From positions 1 through 64,000 of the forward strand of contig CAWDEY010000018.1 of the NCBI GenBank assembly GCA_963801505.1: a DNA stretch of 64,000 nucleotides. Reading direction: 5' to 3'. Origin of the DNA: JAOUFP01 sp963801505 (GTDB lineage: Bacteria; Nitrospirota; Thermodesulfovibrionia; Thermodesulfovibrionales; UBA6898). Made by a program: the position numbers and the translations under genes. Positions within the stretch are counted from its first letter, which is position 1, and each line of letters begins with the position of its first letter. Under the pieces are notes generated by a model that did not search any database, was not told the DNA's origin, and saw only the letters and a program-made list of their open reading frames with translations. Shown one piece after another: positions 10,094 through 18,417 of this stretch.

Positions 10094-10455
10094 GTTCCAG
10101 CGATTAAGCGGATGCAAGGGGTTGGCTGTTTGATATACTTACTGCTCTTTTGTCTGTAATCCATGCCTTTGATAGATGCATTATTGAGTTAAGGAATTGC
10201 CTGACCAAGTTATATTTATTGATAAATGGATAGCGAGCGAATATAATGAAAAAACATTCCTTGCATTGAGATTCCCTGCGGTCTTGTCGGAGGGAGTCTT
10301 CAATTAATTTTGTATGAGACTCTTTTCTATGGAAAATGTAATTTACAATGAATCTCTCCGGAACAGAATTGTGAGGGACACAAATTATCGCCATGAAAGG
10401 TAGTCCTCGATGCAGACATTGATAAATTCTTTGGTCAATAGTTTAATGGAGTAAC
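10094..10455. other. Intergenic region holding hairpin element copy 1
   Basis: The 360 bases between the PilZ and HD-GYP genes hold one copy of the four-copy hairpin element (10218-10304). Nothing else is recognisable. Confidence 0.5.
10218..10304 (+). repeat. Four-copy hairpin element, copy 1
   Basis: Conserved blocks are AATGGATAGCGAGCGAA at the 5' end and TTGCATTGAGATTCCCTGCGG about 30 bases later. The second block opens an imperfect hairpin: ATTGA/TCAAT, GATT/AGTC, CCCT/AGGG, then CG/CG around a short loop. It lies 150 bases upstream of the HD-GYP gene in the same orientation. Other copies are at 21904, 57901 and 58951. Confidence 0.7.
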
Positions 10456-11718
10456 GTGGAGAATTCAGACAAGAACTTCAGCGATCAAAAACATATCCTC
10501 ATTGCCGAAGATAGCAATTCTCAGGCAGAAAATCTGATAGAAATCCTCACGCAGAACGGTTATAAAGTTACGGCCGTTCAGGATGGGATGGATGGGCTCG
10601 TAAAGCTTACGAGGTTTCGACCTGATCTTATTATAAGCGATATATGGATGCCAAGAATGAATGGCTATGAGTTTTGCCGGGCACTGAAAAACAATAAGAA
10701 TTTTCACGCTATCCCGGTAATACTGCTCACCGCACTCACTGATACGGAGGATATAATCAAAGGTCTTAGGGCAGGTGCCGATTATTACATCACGAAGCCA
10801 TTTGACAAGGACCTTTTGCTTTCCGATGCGGCATCGATCCTGTCCAACACTGGACCAAGGGTCAGAAATGACGATACGGCTACCGTCGAGGTAAGAACCA
10901 AGGATAAATCCTATCAGGTCAGCCTAAATCCTCAAAATATCCTTAATTTTCTTATCTCAACCTCTGAGAACCTATTTTCCCAGAATAGGGACCTCCTGCA
11001 GACAAAGCGTGAGCTAAAAGATCTTAATGATAATCTCGAAGAAATAGTGAGGGAAAAAACTCACTTTCTCAGTAAGGAGATCTCGGAGCGTAAAAAGGCA
11101 GAAGATGCCGTCAAAAAAAGTCTTGAAAGCGTGCGAAAGAGCCTGGATGGTACAGTAAATGCTTTGGCAAAGACGATAGAGATGAGAGACCCGTACACAG
11201 CCGGACATCAGAGGCGAGTTGCGCAGCTTGCATGTGCCATAGCAAAAGCGATGGGGTTCACAGAAGAAAGGCTCGAAGGGATGCAAGTCATAGGTTTTCT
11301 CCACGATCTTGGCAAGATAGTGGTGCCTGCCGAGATCCTGAGCAAACCAGGTAAGCTAAATGAGGTGGAATTCAGCATGATAAAGGCCCACGCTGAGGTA
11401 GGATATAATATTCTGAAGGACATTGAGTTTCCCTGGCCTGTAAATATTGCGGTACTACAGCACCATGAAAGACTAAACGGCTCAGGATATCCGGGAGGGC
11501 TTCTGGGCCAGGAGATAATTGTAGAGGCACGAATTCTGGCTGTTGCCGACGTGGTCGAGTCGATGGCATCCCACAGGCCCTACCGGCCCGCTCTCGGAGT
11601 AGAAAAAGCACTCGTTGAGATATTAAAAAATCGGGGAATTCTATTTGACGAAAAAGTGGTTGATACCTGCATAAGCCTTTTTGAGGAAAAGGGTTTTGCA
11701 CTATTTCCCGCCGCGTAA
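10456..11718 (+). CDS. Response regulator with HD-GYP domain
   Basis: A receiver domain (residues 12-130, phospho-acceptor Asp62 in SDIWMP) is joined by a coiled-coil-like linker (about 180-230) to an HD-GYP domain. The HD motif is HDLGKI near residue 283 and the extended motif is HHERLNGSGYPGGL near 336. HD-GYP proteins hydrolyse c-di-GMP, here presumably under phosphorelay control. The start is GTG at 10456 after GGAG. No kinase gene adjoins it. The PilZ gene upstream suggests a shared c-di-GMP circuit. Confidence 0.9.
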   Translation: MENSDKNFSDQKHILIAEDSNSQAENLIEILTQNGYKVTAVQDGMDGLVKLTRFRPDLIISDIWMPRMNGYEFCRALKNNKNFHAIPVILLTALTDTEDIIKGLRAGADYYITKPFDKDLLLSDAASILSNTGPRVRNDDTATVEVRTKDKSYQVSLNPQNILNFLISTSENLFSQNRDLLQTKRELKDLNDNLEEIVREKTHFLSKEISERKKAEDAVKKSLESVRKSLDGTVNALAKTIEMRDPYTAGHQRRVAQLACAIAKAMGFTEERLEGMQVIGFLHDLGKIVVPAEILSKPGKLNEVEFSMIKAHAEVGYNILKDIEFPWPVNIAVLQHHERLNGSGYPGGLLGQEIIVEARILAVADVVESMASHRPYRPALGVEKALVEILKNRGILFDEKVVDTCISLFEEKGFALFPAA

Positions 11719-11782
11719 TTTGACGCCTTGCAACGGGTGCACTTGTTGCACCTCATCGCAAGGTCGTCTCCAGGTCACTCTT

Positions 11783-12121
11783 GTAATCAGCTACATCCGC
11801 ATCCCTCTCCCGGTACGAGGGTATCAGCAGGTTCATTTTTGCTGATACTTGATGAAAACTTGTCCATCTTTGCTGTTGCGCCTTTTCTGAGCATCTTGGC
11901 AACTTCAATTGCAGTATTGGTCGCGATTTTGTATATCCAAGTAGACAGCGGGAATCTCCTCTGAAATTCTCCAGCGCCTTGGCGGCCTTTATGAAAACCT
12001 CGTGGGTCAGATCTTCGGATTCAGCTTCACCGACAAGCCGCGCCAGATAACGGAACACTTTCTCAGTGAAGGCCGTGTAGATGTCCTGAAACTCCGGCTT
12101 GCCTTCTGAACTTCTTTTCAT
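11783..12121 (-). pseudogene. ECF sigma factor remnant, frameshifted and lacking region 4
   Basis: The ATG at 12121 has a good AGGAGG site. Region 2 is recognisable: VFRYLARLVGEAESEDLTHEVFIKAAKAL then FRGDSR. A lost base near 11948 is needed to continue into LSTWIYKIATNTAIEVA, the usual region 2 to linker sequence. Even after that correction the frame stops about 48 codons later in a short Cys-rich tail (GEGCGCS). The helix-turn-helix region 4 that reads the -35 box is absent. It lies at the end of the arsenic operon and is probably non-functional as a sigma factor, unless further indels hide region 4. Confidence 0.7.
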
Positions 12122-12219
12122 AATATCCTCCTGTGAAGTTTCTCTATATGCTTGCAGCAGCCGCTACAACCTCCTTGAGCCGGACAGTATTTGTTTTAAG
12201 CCGATTCATTCACCAAGCC

Positions 12220-12969
12220 TCACAACAGTCCCCACACCATCTTTGCGGCTATGGCGTAGAGCACGATGCCGATGATCTTCTTCACCTGCCCAGCGTCGAG
12301 TTTGCGGTGCATAAGCCAAGAGCCGAGGAGGGCTCCTGCCATTGATCCGACTGCCGCGAATGTAAGCAAATTCCAGTTGATCGTTTCCATGGCCGCATGG
12401 CCGAAAAATCCGGCGAGTGATGAAAAGACAACTATGAAGGCTGTGGTCGCAGAGGCCTTCTTCGGGTCAAAGCCGAGCCAGACGAGCGCAGGAACGATGA
12501 TGTTGCCGCCGCCCACACCCAGAAGGCCGCCCAGATATCCGGCCCCGATACCCAATCCGATGCCTGTCTTCAATTCCTTTCCGACGGAAGACTGACCTTC
12601 CTCTTTCTTCTTCGGCTTATAAAAGAGCATCATGGAGGCAGCGAAGACCAGAAAGATCACGAATAAGAGGATAAGAGTGTTCTTCGGAAAGAACCGCGTT
12701 GACCAGGCTCCAAGAGGGGAAAAGACAATGGCGAGTGCGATTATGGGTACAGCGGTGCGAAACAGAACGAGCTTGTAGCGGATATAGTTGGCCGAGGCGA
12801 AGGTCATGCTGATGGCATTCAGCAAAAGGCCAATCGCCATTGCCTCAGTAAGAGGTACTCCGAGCCAGTAGAACGTCGGGATCACGATGAACGCTGCGCC
12901 TACACCGGCTATTGTCAGGACCGTGGTGAAAACGAAAACAAGCGTTGCTGCAATTATAGGCGTTACCAT
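12220..12969 (-). CDS. TauE/SafE-family membrane transporter
   Basis: The 249-residue protein is almost wholly hydrophobic, with about eight predicted membrane segments. It has the two glycine-rich family repeats (GVGAAFIVIPTFYWLGVPLTEA and GVGGGNIIVPALVWLGFDPKKA). The family includes exporters of sulfite, sulfoacetate and other small anions. Substrate cannot be told from sequence. It follows the FmdE-like gene at 39 bases and may belong to the same long operon. Confidence 0.87.
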   Translation of the reverse strand: MVTPIIAATLVFVFTTVLTIAGVGAAFIVIPTFYWLGVPLTEAMAIGLLLNAISMTFASANYIRYKLVLFRTAVPIIALAIVFSPLGAWSTRFFPKNTLILLFVIFLVFAASMMLFYKPKKKEEGQSSVGKELKTGIGLGIGAGYLGGLLGVGGGNIIVPALVWLGFDPKKASATTAFIVVFSSLAGFFGHAAMETINWNLLTFAAVGSMAGALLGSWLMHRKLDAGQVKKIIGIVLYAIAAKMVWGLL

Positions 12970-13007
12970 ATCGCTTCACAGAGAAGGCAGGGCTGAAGCC
13001 CTGCTCT

Positions 13008-13616
13008 CTATTTTTCGCCCTCAGAGCAGGGGATGCAGAGCATCCGTCCGTCCTGAGCGGTTGTCAATTTGTCAGTGAACACCGCTTCTCCGCATTTCGC
13101 GCAGCGTTTCACTTCAAAGTTTGCAGATCCCTTCTTCATGTCTTTTTGGAACACGTCGCTGATATTCAGGAATTCGGTTTCAGGAAGCCCCAGAATCCGC
13201 TCCACAAGAGGGTCAGTGATCGCAGCCGGAATGTCCTGCGGCGGAACACCTTTTTTCCGCTCCTGGACAAAGGGTGAATTCATCGCCTTTTCGAAAAAGT
13301 CGGGCTTTAGCGAAACTCTCACCGCTTTTCCAGTCTTCGTATCAGCAAGGGTGAAGGCCATCTTGTTGTAATAGAGTTTTTGGATGTTCGATTTTCCGTA
13401 GGTACATCCCGTCGCAGTCATAATCCCGTCAAGGAAGCAGCCTGCAGCATGTCCTTTGCCTGTTTCGGCCTCCACAAAAAGCTCTTTGTCCTTCGATCTT
13501 TCCACTCCGAGCGCCTTCATTGCTGCAAGTCCAGCCTTAAGACCCATCGGCATGGCAGGACATTTGTGGCCGTGAAACTTCATTGCTGTATCAAAATATT
13601 CATTAAACTCTTTCAT
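13008..13616 (-). CDS. FmdE-like protein with C-terminal zinc ribbon
   Basis: The N-terminal part has the FmdE-family motif FHGHKCPAMPMGLKAGLAAM (residues 13-32) and a conserved Cys in GKGHAAGCFLDGIMTATGCTYGK. The C-terminus has a CxxC...CxxC ribbon (CAKCGE and CIPC), probably metal-binding. FmdE is named after molybdenum formylmethanofuran dehydrogenase operons, but most bacterial homologues have no proven role. I chose the ATG at 13616 because GGAGG stands 6 bases upstream; a longer frame from 13715 lacks a site. It follows CcdA in the minus-strand operon. Confidence 0.82.
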   Translation of the reverse strand: MKEFNEYFDTAMKFHGHKCPAMPMGLKAGLAAMKALGVERSKDKELFVEAETGKGHAAGCFLDGIMTATGCTYGKSNIQKLYYNKMAFTLADTKTGKAVRVSLKPDFFEKAMNSPFVQERKKGVPPQDIPAAITDPLVERILGLPETEFLNISDVFQKDMKKGSANFEVKRCAKCGEAVFTDKLTTAQDGRMLCIPCSEGEK

Positions 13617-13745
13617 GTTGACCTCCATAGTCGTTTGATTGGTTATATCCGGAGAATGCAGCATATATGACCCAGGCACATCCCCCCTTACCCTCCGTGC
13701 CACCAGCATTTGCAAACTATTGAGAATCTTTTCATCTATTTCACG

Positions 13746-14435
13746 CTATATGTTAGTTATCCCAAAATATATGCCAACAAGTACGAGCAAGGCCCCACTC
13801 ACCTTCTTCGCATAGAGCGAAAAGTTTCTGGTGCCTTTTGAGCCAACTATGCTCTCTGTAAGCCCAACAGACAGCCCTGCTACAAATATCAACGCACAAT
13901 GCCCGAGGGCATAAACAAAAAGGAGTGATCCGCCGTACATCATATCTCCCTGAGTCGAGACATAGGCTAGGATCACAGCGAGTACCGGGGTAGCACAGGG
14001 AGATGAGACAGTGCCGGTCAACATGCCAAGCAGAAAAGCTCCGACAAGGCCTTTTGTTTTGATTGCCCTTGTCTTTTGAAAGGGTAGGGGAATTGAGATA
14101 ATCCCCATGAGCTGAAGGCCCATCAATATTGCTATGAGAGCCAGAACCAGATAAGGCCACCTTCCCATAAATCCAAGGAACTGTCCCATGACCGAAGCAA
14201 CAGCGCCAAGCAGGGTAAAGGTGATCGAGAGCCCAAGAACGAATACAAAAGAAAAAATGGCTGCTTTCTTCCTGTTCCCTTCTGAATAACCCCCGACATA
14301 ACCGATGATCAGGGGAATGGCAGCCAGCACGCAAGGACTTGCCGCTGATATCAGGCCGCCGATGAATACAGCGATAAATGCCAGTCCGTGCTGGTTCTGG
14401 ACTATTGCCTGGATATTCTCTAATAAAACTCGCAT
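13746..14435 (-). CDS. ccdA: CcdA/DsbD-type thiol-redox membrane transporter
   Basis: The 229-residue polytopic protein has six or seven membrane segments. It has the paired Cys residues of the family, one in ISAASPCVLAAIPL near residue 34 and one in GTVSSPCATPVLAV near residue 145. CcdA passes electrons from cytosolic thioredoxin across the membrane to periplasmic thiol proteins. Its neighbours are a thioredoxin with a signal peptide and a small [2Fe-2S] protein, so it probably recharges the exported thioredoxin. Its start lies 8 bases after the TAA of the selenocysteine candidate gene. Confidence 0.92.
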   Translation of the reverse strand: MRVLLENIQAIVQNQHGLAFIAVFIGGLISAASPCVLAAIPLIIGYVGGYSEGNRKKAAIFSFVFVLGLSITFTLLGAVASVMGQFLGFMGRWPYLVLALIAILMGLQLMGIISIPLPFQKTRAIKTKGLVGAFLLGMLTGTVSSPCATPVLAVILAYVSTQGDMMYGGSLLFVYALGHCALIFVAGLSVGLTESIVGSKGTRNFSLYAKKVSGALLVLVGIYFGITNI

Positions 14436-14443
14436 GAATACTC

Positions 14444-14683
14444 TTATTCCCTATCTTTGCTCGAAAGCTTCATCAACGGTTCCTTTGCCTTGTCCACAAC
14501 ACGGCGGACATCTCCAAGGCATCATCTGCCTTCAGGGTGATTGAACTTGCAGTTGCATGTCCCATTTTTTTTCGCATTCAATATCTTTTCCAGGATTAAT
14601 GAAGCGCCTTTGTTTTCCCGGACATCTCTGATGATGTCCTCTTCAGAGTATCCAAAACAGTAACATATAAGTTTGTTTTTCAT
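14444..14683 (-). CDS. CopZ/BFD-like [2Fe-2S] protein, candidate selenoprotein (in-frame TGA)
   Basis: Starting at the ATG at 14683 (site GAAGGTG), the frame reads CYCFGYSEEDIIRDV, then GTCNCKFNHPEGR, then TGA at 14524-14522 (codon 54), then CLGDVRRVVDKAK and more, to TAA at 14444. This matches the small [2Fe-2S] domain of CopZ/BFD-like proteins, where the last motif is normally Cys-Cys-Leu-Gly. The TGA sits exactly on the first of those Cys residues, and the family sequence continues for 25 residues beyond it. A stem-loop follows the TGA directly (TGCCTT/AAGGCA plus GTCC/GGAC with a 10-base loop), at the distance expected of a bacterial SECIS. Full product is 79 residues. Sec insertion is inferred, and a nonsense or sequencing substitution is the alternative. 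Confidence 0.72.
14485..14524 (-). promoter_or_regulatory. Putative bacterial SECIS hairpin
   Basis: Immediately 3' of the TGA, six bases TGCCTT (14521-14516) pair with AAGGCA (14490-14485). Inside, GTCC pairs with GGAC across a 6-base one-sided bulge, closing a 10-base loop (GCCGTGTTGT) that starts 17 bases after the TGA. Bacterial SECIS elements lie inside the coding region just after the UGA and present G/U in the apical loop. This is a fold by eye, not a scored prediction. Confidence 0.5.
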
Positions 14684-14693
14684 TTAACACCTT

Positions 14694-15074
14694 CTACAGG
14701 CCAGCTTTTCTCAGCACAGGCTCTATTTCTTCATAACCGTAAAAGCCCATATGCCGGTGGAACTCTTTCCCGTTCTTATCCAGAAACACCTGGGTCGGAA
14801 TGGCGAACACCCCGAACTTTCTGCCGGTGTCACTGTCTTTTGCGACATCCACAAAAAAGACCTCCAGTTTTCCCTTGTAGTTTGTTCTCAGCTTTTCCAT
14901 TACCGCCTTCATCTGCTCGCAGGGGACGCAGCCTACTGAGCCCAACTCAAGCATGACTATTTTCCTTTCCTTTTTCGCCTTACTCAATACAGCATCAACT
15001 TCACTTGCATTTGCACTAACGTATCCTGAGAGCGCAAGTAAGGTCAGAATAACTAAAGCCAGCATTTTCTTCAT
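14694..15074 (-). CDS. Exported thioredoxin-fold protein
   Basis: This protein has an N-terminal signal peptide or anchor (MKKMLALVILTLLALSG) followed by a thioredoxin fold. The redox motif CVPC is near residue 56, and a cis-Pro stretch AIPTQVF near residue 98. It is 126 residues from the ATG at 15074, chosen for its GGAGGAG site; a longer frame from 15125 lacks one. It probably acts in the periplasm with CcdA as electron donor. It lies between the ACR3 gene and the selenocysteine candidate. Confidence 0.9.
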   Translation of the reverse strand: MKKMLALVILTLLALSGYVSANASEVDAVLSKAKKERKIVMLELGSVGCVPCEQMKAVMEKLRTNYKGKLEVFFVDVAKDSDTGRKFGVFAIPTQVFLDKNGKEFHRHMGFYGYEEIEPVLRKAGL

Positions 15075-15114
15075 GATTACTCCTCCATAAGATTTAGATT
15101 TTTTAAACTTTTTA

Positions 15115-16192
15115 CTACAATCCAATATTTTTTACTTTGCAGTATTCAACGGTAAAAAACCTCTTCTGAAAATATAGGGCCACATTGACCAGGCCGATTA
15201 AAGCAGGCACTTCCACAAGCGGCCCGATTACTGCTGCAAAGGCAGCGCCGGAGTTTATGCCGAAGACTGCGACGGCAACCGCAATGGCGAGCTCAAAGTT
15301 ATTGCTCGCTGCAGTGAAGGAAAGCGTGGCTGTTTTTGGATAATCGGCGCCGATCTTCTTTCCCAAGGTAAAATGAGACAAGAAACATGACCACAAAATA
15401 AATAAGTAACGGGACTGCTATCCGTACCACATCAAGCGGGAGCCTGACAATGTAATTGCCTTTGAGCGAGAACATAACAAGAATTGTGAAGAGCAGGAAG
15501 ATCAGTGTGATCGGGCTTATCCTGGGTATGAACACCTTTTCGTACCACTCACGGTCCTTGATTTTGAGCAGGCTGAAGCGCGTTATCATACCCGCAAGAA
15601 AAGGGATTCCCAGATAGATGAAGACGCTCTTGGCGATCTGGTCGATCGTGACATTGACAACCACTCCCTTTAGGCCGAACCAGGCAGGCAGGACGGTTAT
15701 AAAAACATAGGCGTAAACAGAGAAGAAGAGGACCTGAAATATGGAGTTGAAGGCAACAAGGCCTGCCGCATATTCCGGGTCGCCGCAGGCCAGGTCGTTC
15801 CATACGATGACCATTGCAATACAGCGGGCAAGTCCGATCATAATTAGTCCGACCATATATTCCGGATATCCGGAAAGAAAAGCTATGGCCAGCAGGAACA
15901 TCAGGATAGGACCGATGACCCAATTCTGTACGAGAGAAAGCAGCAGGATCTTTTTATTTCTGAATACTTCACCCAGTTCCTCGTATTTAACTTTCGCCAA
16001 AGGCGGGTACATCATGAGGATGAGACCAATGGCGATCGGTATATTCGTGGTGCCGACCTGAAACTGGTTGATGAACTCCTCGGTTCCAGGAATGAAATAT
16101 CCCAGACCGACGCCGCAGACCATTGCGGCGAATATCCACAGGGTGAGATATCGATCAAGAAAAGAAAGTCGTTTACCTGTTTTTTCAGTCAT
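15115..16192 (-). CDS. acr3: ACR3-type arsenite efflux permease, one frameshift
   Basis: ACR3 exports arsenite using the membrane potential. The protein starts LSFLDRYLTLWIFAAM, the usual ACR3 opening. It has about ten membrane segments, the conserved Cys in IGLARCIAMVIVWNDLACGD, and the late block FTAASNNFELAIAVA. An extra base near 15364 interrupts the frame between FYLGK and KIGADYP. Both sides are intact, and the total of about 359 residues is standard. It directly follows arsC. Confidence 0.93.
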
Positions 16193-16194
16193 GG

Positions 16195-16620
16195 TTATTC
16201 TCCTGAGTCCAATGAAGTTATTAATTCAACTATTTTCGTCTTTATCTCATCCCGAGCTCTGCGGAACTCCTTCATGATTTGCTCCTCCGTCCCCCCAGCG
16301 CCAACCGGGTCATCTATCGGCCAGTGGATGCGCTTTATCTCAGGCGGGGTCATGGGACAGGAGGCCTCTGCGTTGCCGCATAACGTTACTATGATATCCA
16401 TCTTTCCCAGGAGTTCAGGATCTATTGCTTTTGACTTATGGTTTGAAATATCTATTCCTGCTTGCTTCATTACTGCAATGGCTCCTGGATGTACCACGCC
16501 CGCAGGCATCAGCCCGGCACTATAAGGCTCTATCAGTCCTTTGCCCGATTCCCTCGCAAACCCTTCTGCCATCTGCGAGCGACAGGTATTCCCAGTGCAG
16601 AGAAACATTATTTTTGTCAT
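16195..16620 (-). CDS. arsC: Thioredoxin-coupled arsenate reductase
   Basis: This is a low-molecular-weight phosphatase-fold ArsC that reduces arsenate to arsenite for export by ACR3. The P-loop CTGNTCR starts near residue 8. Resolving Cys residues appear in VTLCGNAEASC (near 81 and 88), the triple-Cys pattern of the thioredoxin-linked class. The 141-residue length is normal. It overlaps the end of arsR by 4 bases and is followed at once by acr3. Confidence 0.95.
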   Translation of the reverse strand: MTKIMFLCTGNTCRSQMAEGFARESGKGLIEPYSAGLMPAGVVHPGAIAVMKQAGIDISNHKSKAIDPELLGKMDIIVTLCGNAEASCPMTPPEIKRIHWPIDDPVGAGGTEEQIMKEFRRARDEIKTKIVELITSLDSGE

Positions 16621-17000
16621 TTACACCTCCCGGCGCATCTTTTTTTGTCGGGTAGAGGCACAATATTGTCCCTTGAAGTCTTGCCCTGCAAGAAATCATC
16701 AAGTCTGTTCCTGTCCCCTGCTACGAATTCTTTCGGTATCCTCTCCAGGACAGACATAAGCAAAAACCGCCTGAAGAAATCCGAATCGTCAAGCCGGTAA
16801 TGGGTCCACCGCCCCTGCCTTCTGTCTTTCAAAAAACCTGCTTCTTTTAATACATTTAAATGAAATGATACCTTAGGCTGACTCATGTCCAGGGCAGTAA
16901 AGATGTCACAGACGCAGAGTTCTCCGCTCTCAAGGAGTTTGATCACCCGGAGTCTCGTCTCGTCAGAGAGGGCCTTGAAGATGTTCGCAAGGTCCTGCAT
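16617..17000 (-). CDS. arsR: ArsR/SmtB-family metalloregulator
   Basis: A 127-residue winged-helix repressor. The metalloid-sensing motif ELCVCD (residues 27-32) sits in the predicted DNA-contacting region, with SQPKVSFHLNVL as recognition helix. It probably binds arsenite through the two Cys residues, leaves its operator and induces the operon. The Cys-rich tail (CAGRC) may add ligands. A candidate operator is at 18243-18264 upstream of the first gene. Confidence 0.93.
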   Translation of the reverse strand: MQDLANIFKALSDETRLRVIKLLESGELCVCDIFTALDMSQPKVSFHLNVLKEAGFLKDRRQGRWTHYRLDDSDFFRRFLLMSVLERIPKEFVAGDRNRLDDFLQGKTSRDNIVPLPDKKRCAGRCK

Positions 17001-17002
17001 AA

Positions 17003-17245
17003 CTACACCTCTTCTTTTATCAGGGCTTTTACTTTTTCAATGTTCGGCAGCGGCTTGCCCGAATGTTTGAGCTTGCCGTTGACCACAAGTCCCGGCGTTG
17101 ACATCGTGTATTTCATGATCTCCTGAATTTCCGATATTTTCTCAACTTCTGCTTCTATCCCGAGTTCCTGCAACGCCTTTTTTGCCAGTTCCTCCATCGT
17201 GTGGCAGTTTGCACATCCGGGGCCTAATACCTTGATCTCCATCAT
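17003..17245 (-). CDS. Small thioredoxin-like redox-active disulfide protein
   Basis: An 80-residue cytosolic thioredoxin fold with GPGCANCHTM (CxxC at residues 10-13) and TPGLVVNGKLKHSGKPLP, which carries the cis-Pro. This is the TM0996/MTH895-type family often found beside DUF318 permeases and ArsR genes. It may reduce ArsC or a permease partner. It starts 11 bases after the permease stop, at an AGGAGG site, with two possible ATGs. Confidence 0.9.
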   Translation of the reverse strand: MMEIKVLGPGCANCHTMEELAKKALQELGIEAEVEKISEIQEIMKYTMSTPGLVVNGKLKHSGKPLPNIEKVKALIKEEV

Positions 17246-17256
17246 GAGTAAACCTC

Positions 17257-18210
17257 CTATAAAATTGCGTTAAATAAATAGCCGACAGCTATAATCGTTA
17301 AAGTCATTATTCCGACAAATATGCCAAGTAAAGGGAGCTTTCAATACCTTTCTCAGAATTATCATTTCAGGCAGATGACAGGGCAGTAACCGCCATCATA
17401 AAGGCAAGTACGGTGCCCATGCTCATGCCCTTCTCCATTAAGGCATATACGATCGGTATGACTCCTGCTGCATTGGAATAAAGCGGCACCCCGATTGCAA
17501 CCGCAACAGGTACTGCAAAAGGGTTGTCCCCTGCCTGCGTAATGTGTCAGGAAGTCCTGCGGCACATAACCATGTATGAACCCTCCGATGCCGATGGCGA
17601 TAATTATATAAAGCCATACCTTTTTCAGTATGTCAGCTGTATTCCACCTTGCGCCTTCAAGTCTCTCCCTGAATGTCGGCCTTGCAGCTTCCGGTCCCTG
17701 ACCGACCTGTATTTTAAAGACATATTCTTCTATCCATCTTTCCGGCTTCAGTTTTCCGATGATCAGACCACCGAAGAAGGCCACGAAAAGCCCTGTCCCG
17801 ATATAGATAGCTGTCACCTTCCATCCGAAAAGGCCCCATAGCAGAACGATTGCCACTTCATTGACCATGGGCGAGGATATCAAAAAAGAGAATGTTACTC
17901 CGAGCGGAACGCCTGCCTCAACAAAGCCGATAAAGAGGGGAACTGCAGAACATGAGCAAAAGGGTGTAACGATCCCCAGCAGTGCCGCAAGAATATTGCC
18001 TATAAACTCTTTTTTATGTGACAGGATGCGTTTTGTCTTCTCAGGAGGGAAATAACTTCTGATTAGGGATATGACGAAGATGATGACCGAAAGGAGCAGG
18101 AATATTTTGATTGTGTCATATATAAAGAAATTAAGTGCATCAGCGAGGCTGGAGTCCTTTGAAAGACTTAAAAGGTCATAAGTAATGTAGGCTGCAAATT
18201 CCTTTAACAA
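17257..18210 (-). CDS. DUF318/ArsP-like permease, three frameshifts
   Basis: This polytopic membrane protein has the family motif TPFCSCSAVPLFIGF near residue 82, with a CxC, and SSPMVNEVAIVLLWG near 112. Relatives (ArsP/YraQ) export organoarsenicals or related compounds, but the substrate here is unknown. From residue about 228 the frame must change three times (near 17530, 17373 and 17342, each one extra base). After these it reads PFAVPVAVAIGVPLYSNAAG, then LPEMIILRKVLKAP, then LGIFVGIMTLTIIAVGYLF to TAG at 17257. Start is TTG at 18210 after GGAGATAG. It is the first gene of the arsenic operon. Confidence 0.85.
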
Positions 18211-18242
18211 ATCTATCTCCTGTTTTCCTGATGTTATACTTA

Positions 18243-18272
18243 CATATAAACAAAATTTGATATGAAAGTCAA
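18243..18272 (-). promoter_or_regulatory. Promoter and candidate ArsR operator
   Basis: On the minus strand, TTGACT (18272-18267), a 17-base spacer and TTATAT (18249-18244) form a sigma70-type promoter. An inverted repeat CATAT-N12-ATATG (18243-18264) overlaps the spacer and the -10 box. That geometry suits repression by ArsR. It lies about 35 bases before the permease start. Confidence 0.55.
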
Positions 18273-18417
18273 CTGTTCCCTTGAGTGTTGCAAGTTATTT
18301 CCCATCTAACCTTGTAAACCTGCGGTACGATGCTATACTAAAACTAAGACAGTGCGAAAGAGCTTTTTGCAGCTTTAATATTATTATCCGTGAGGTTAAA
18401 ATAAATTAAAGGTATCG

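Noticed and set aside
10218..10304. Hairpin element as a GEMM (c-di-GMP) riboswitch
   Set aside because: The genes downstream suggested it, but the conserved GEMM core words are absent and copy 3 lies upstream of a promoter-like sequence.
17003..17245. Second selenoprotein in the thioredoxin-like gene
   Set aside because: The redox motif is an ordinary CANC with no in-frame TGA.
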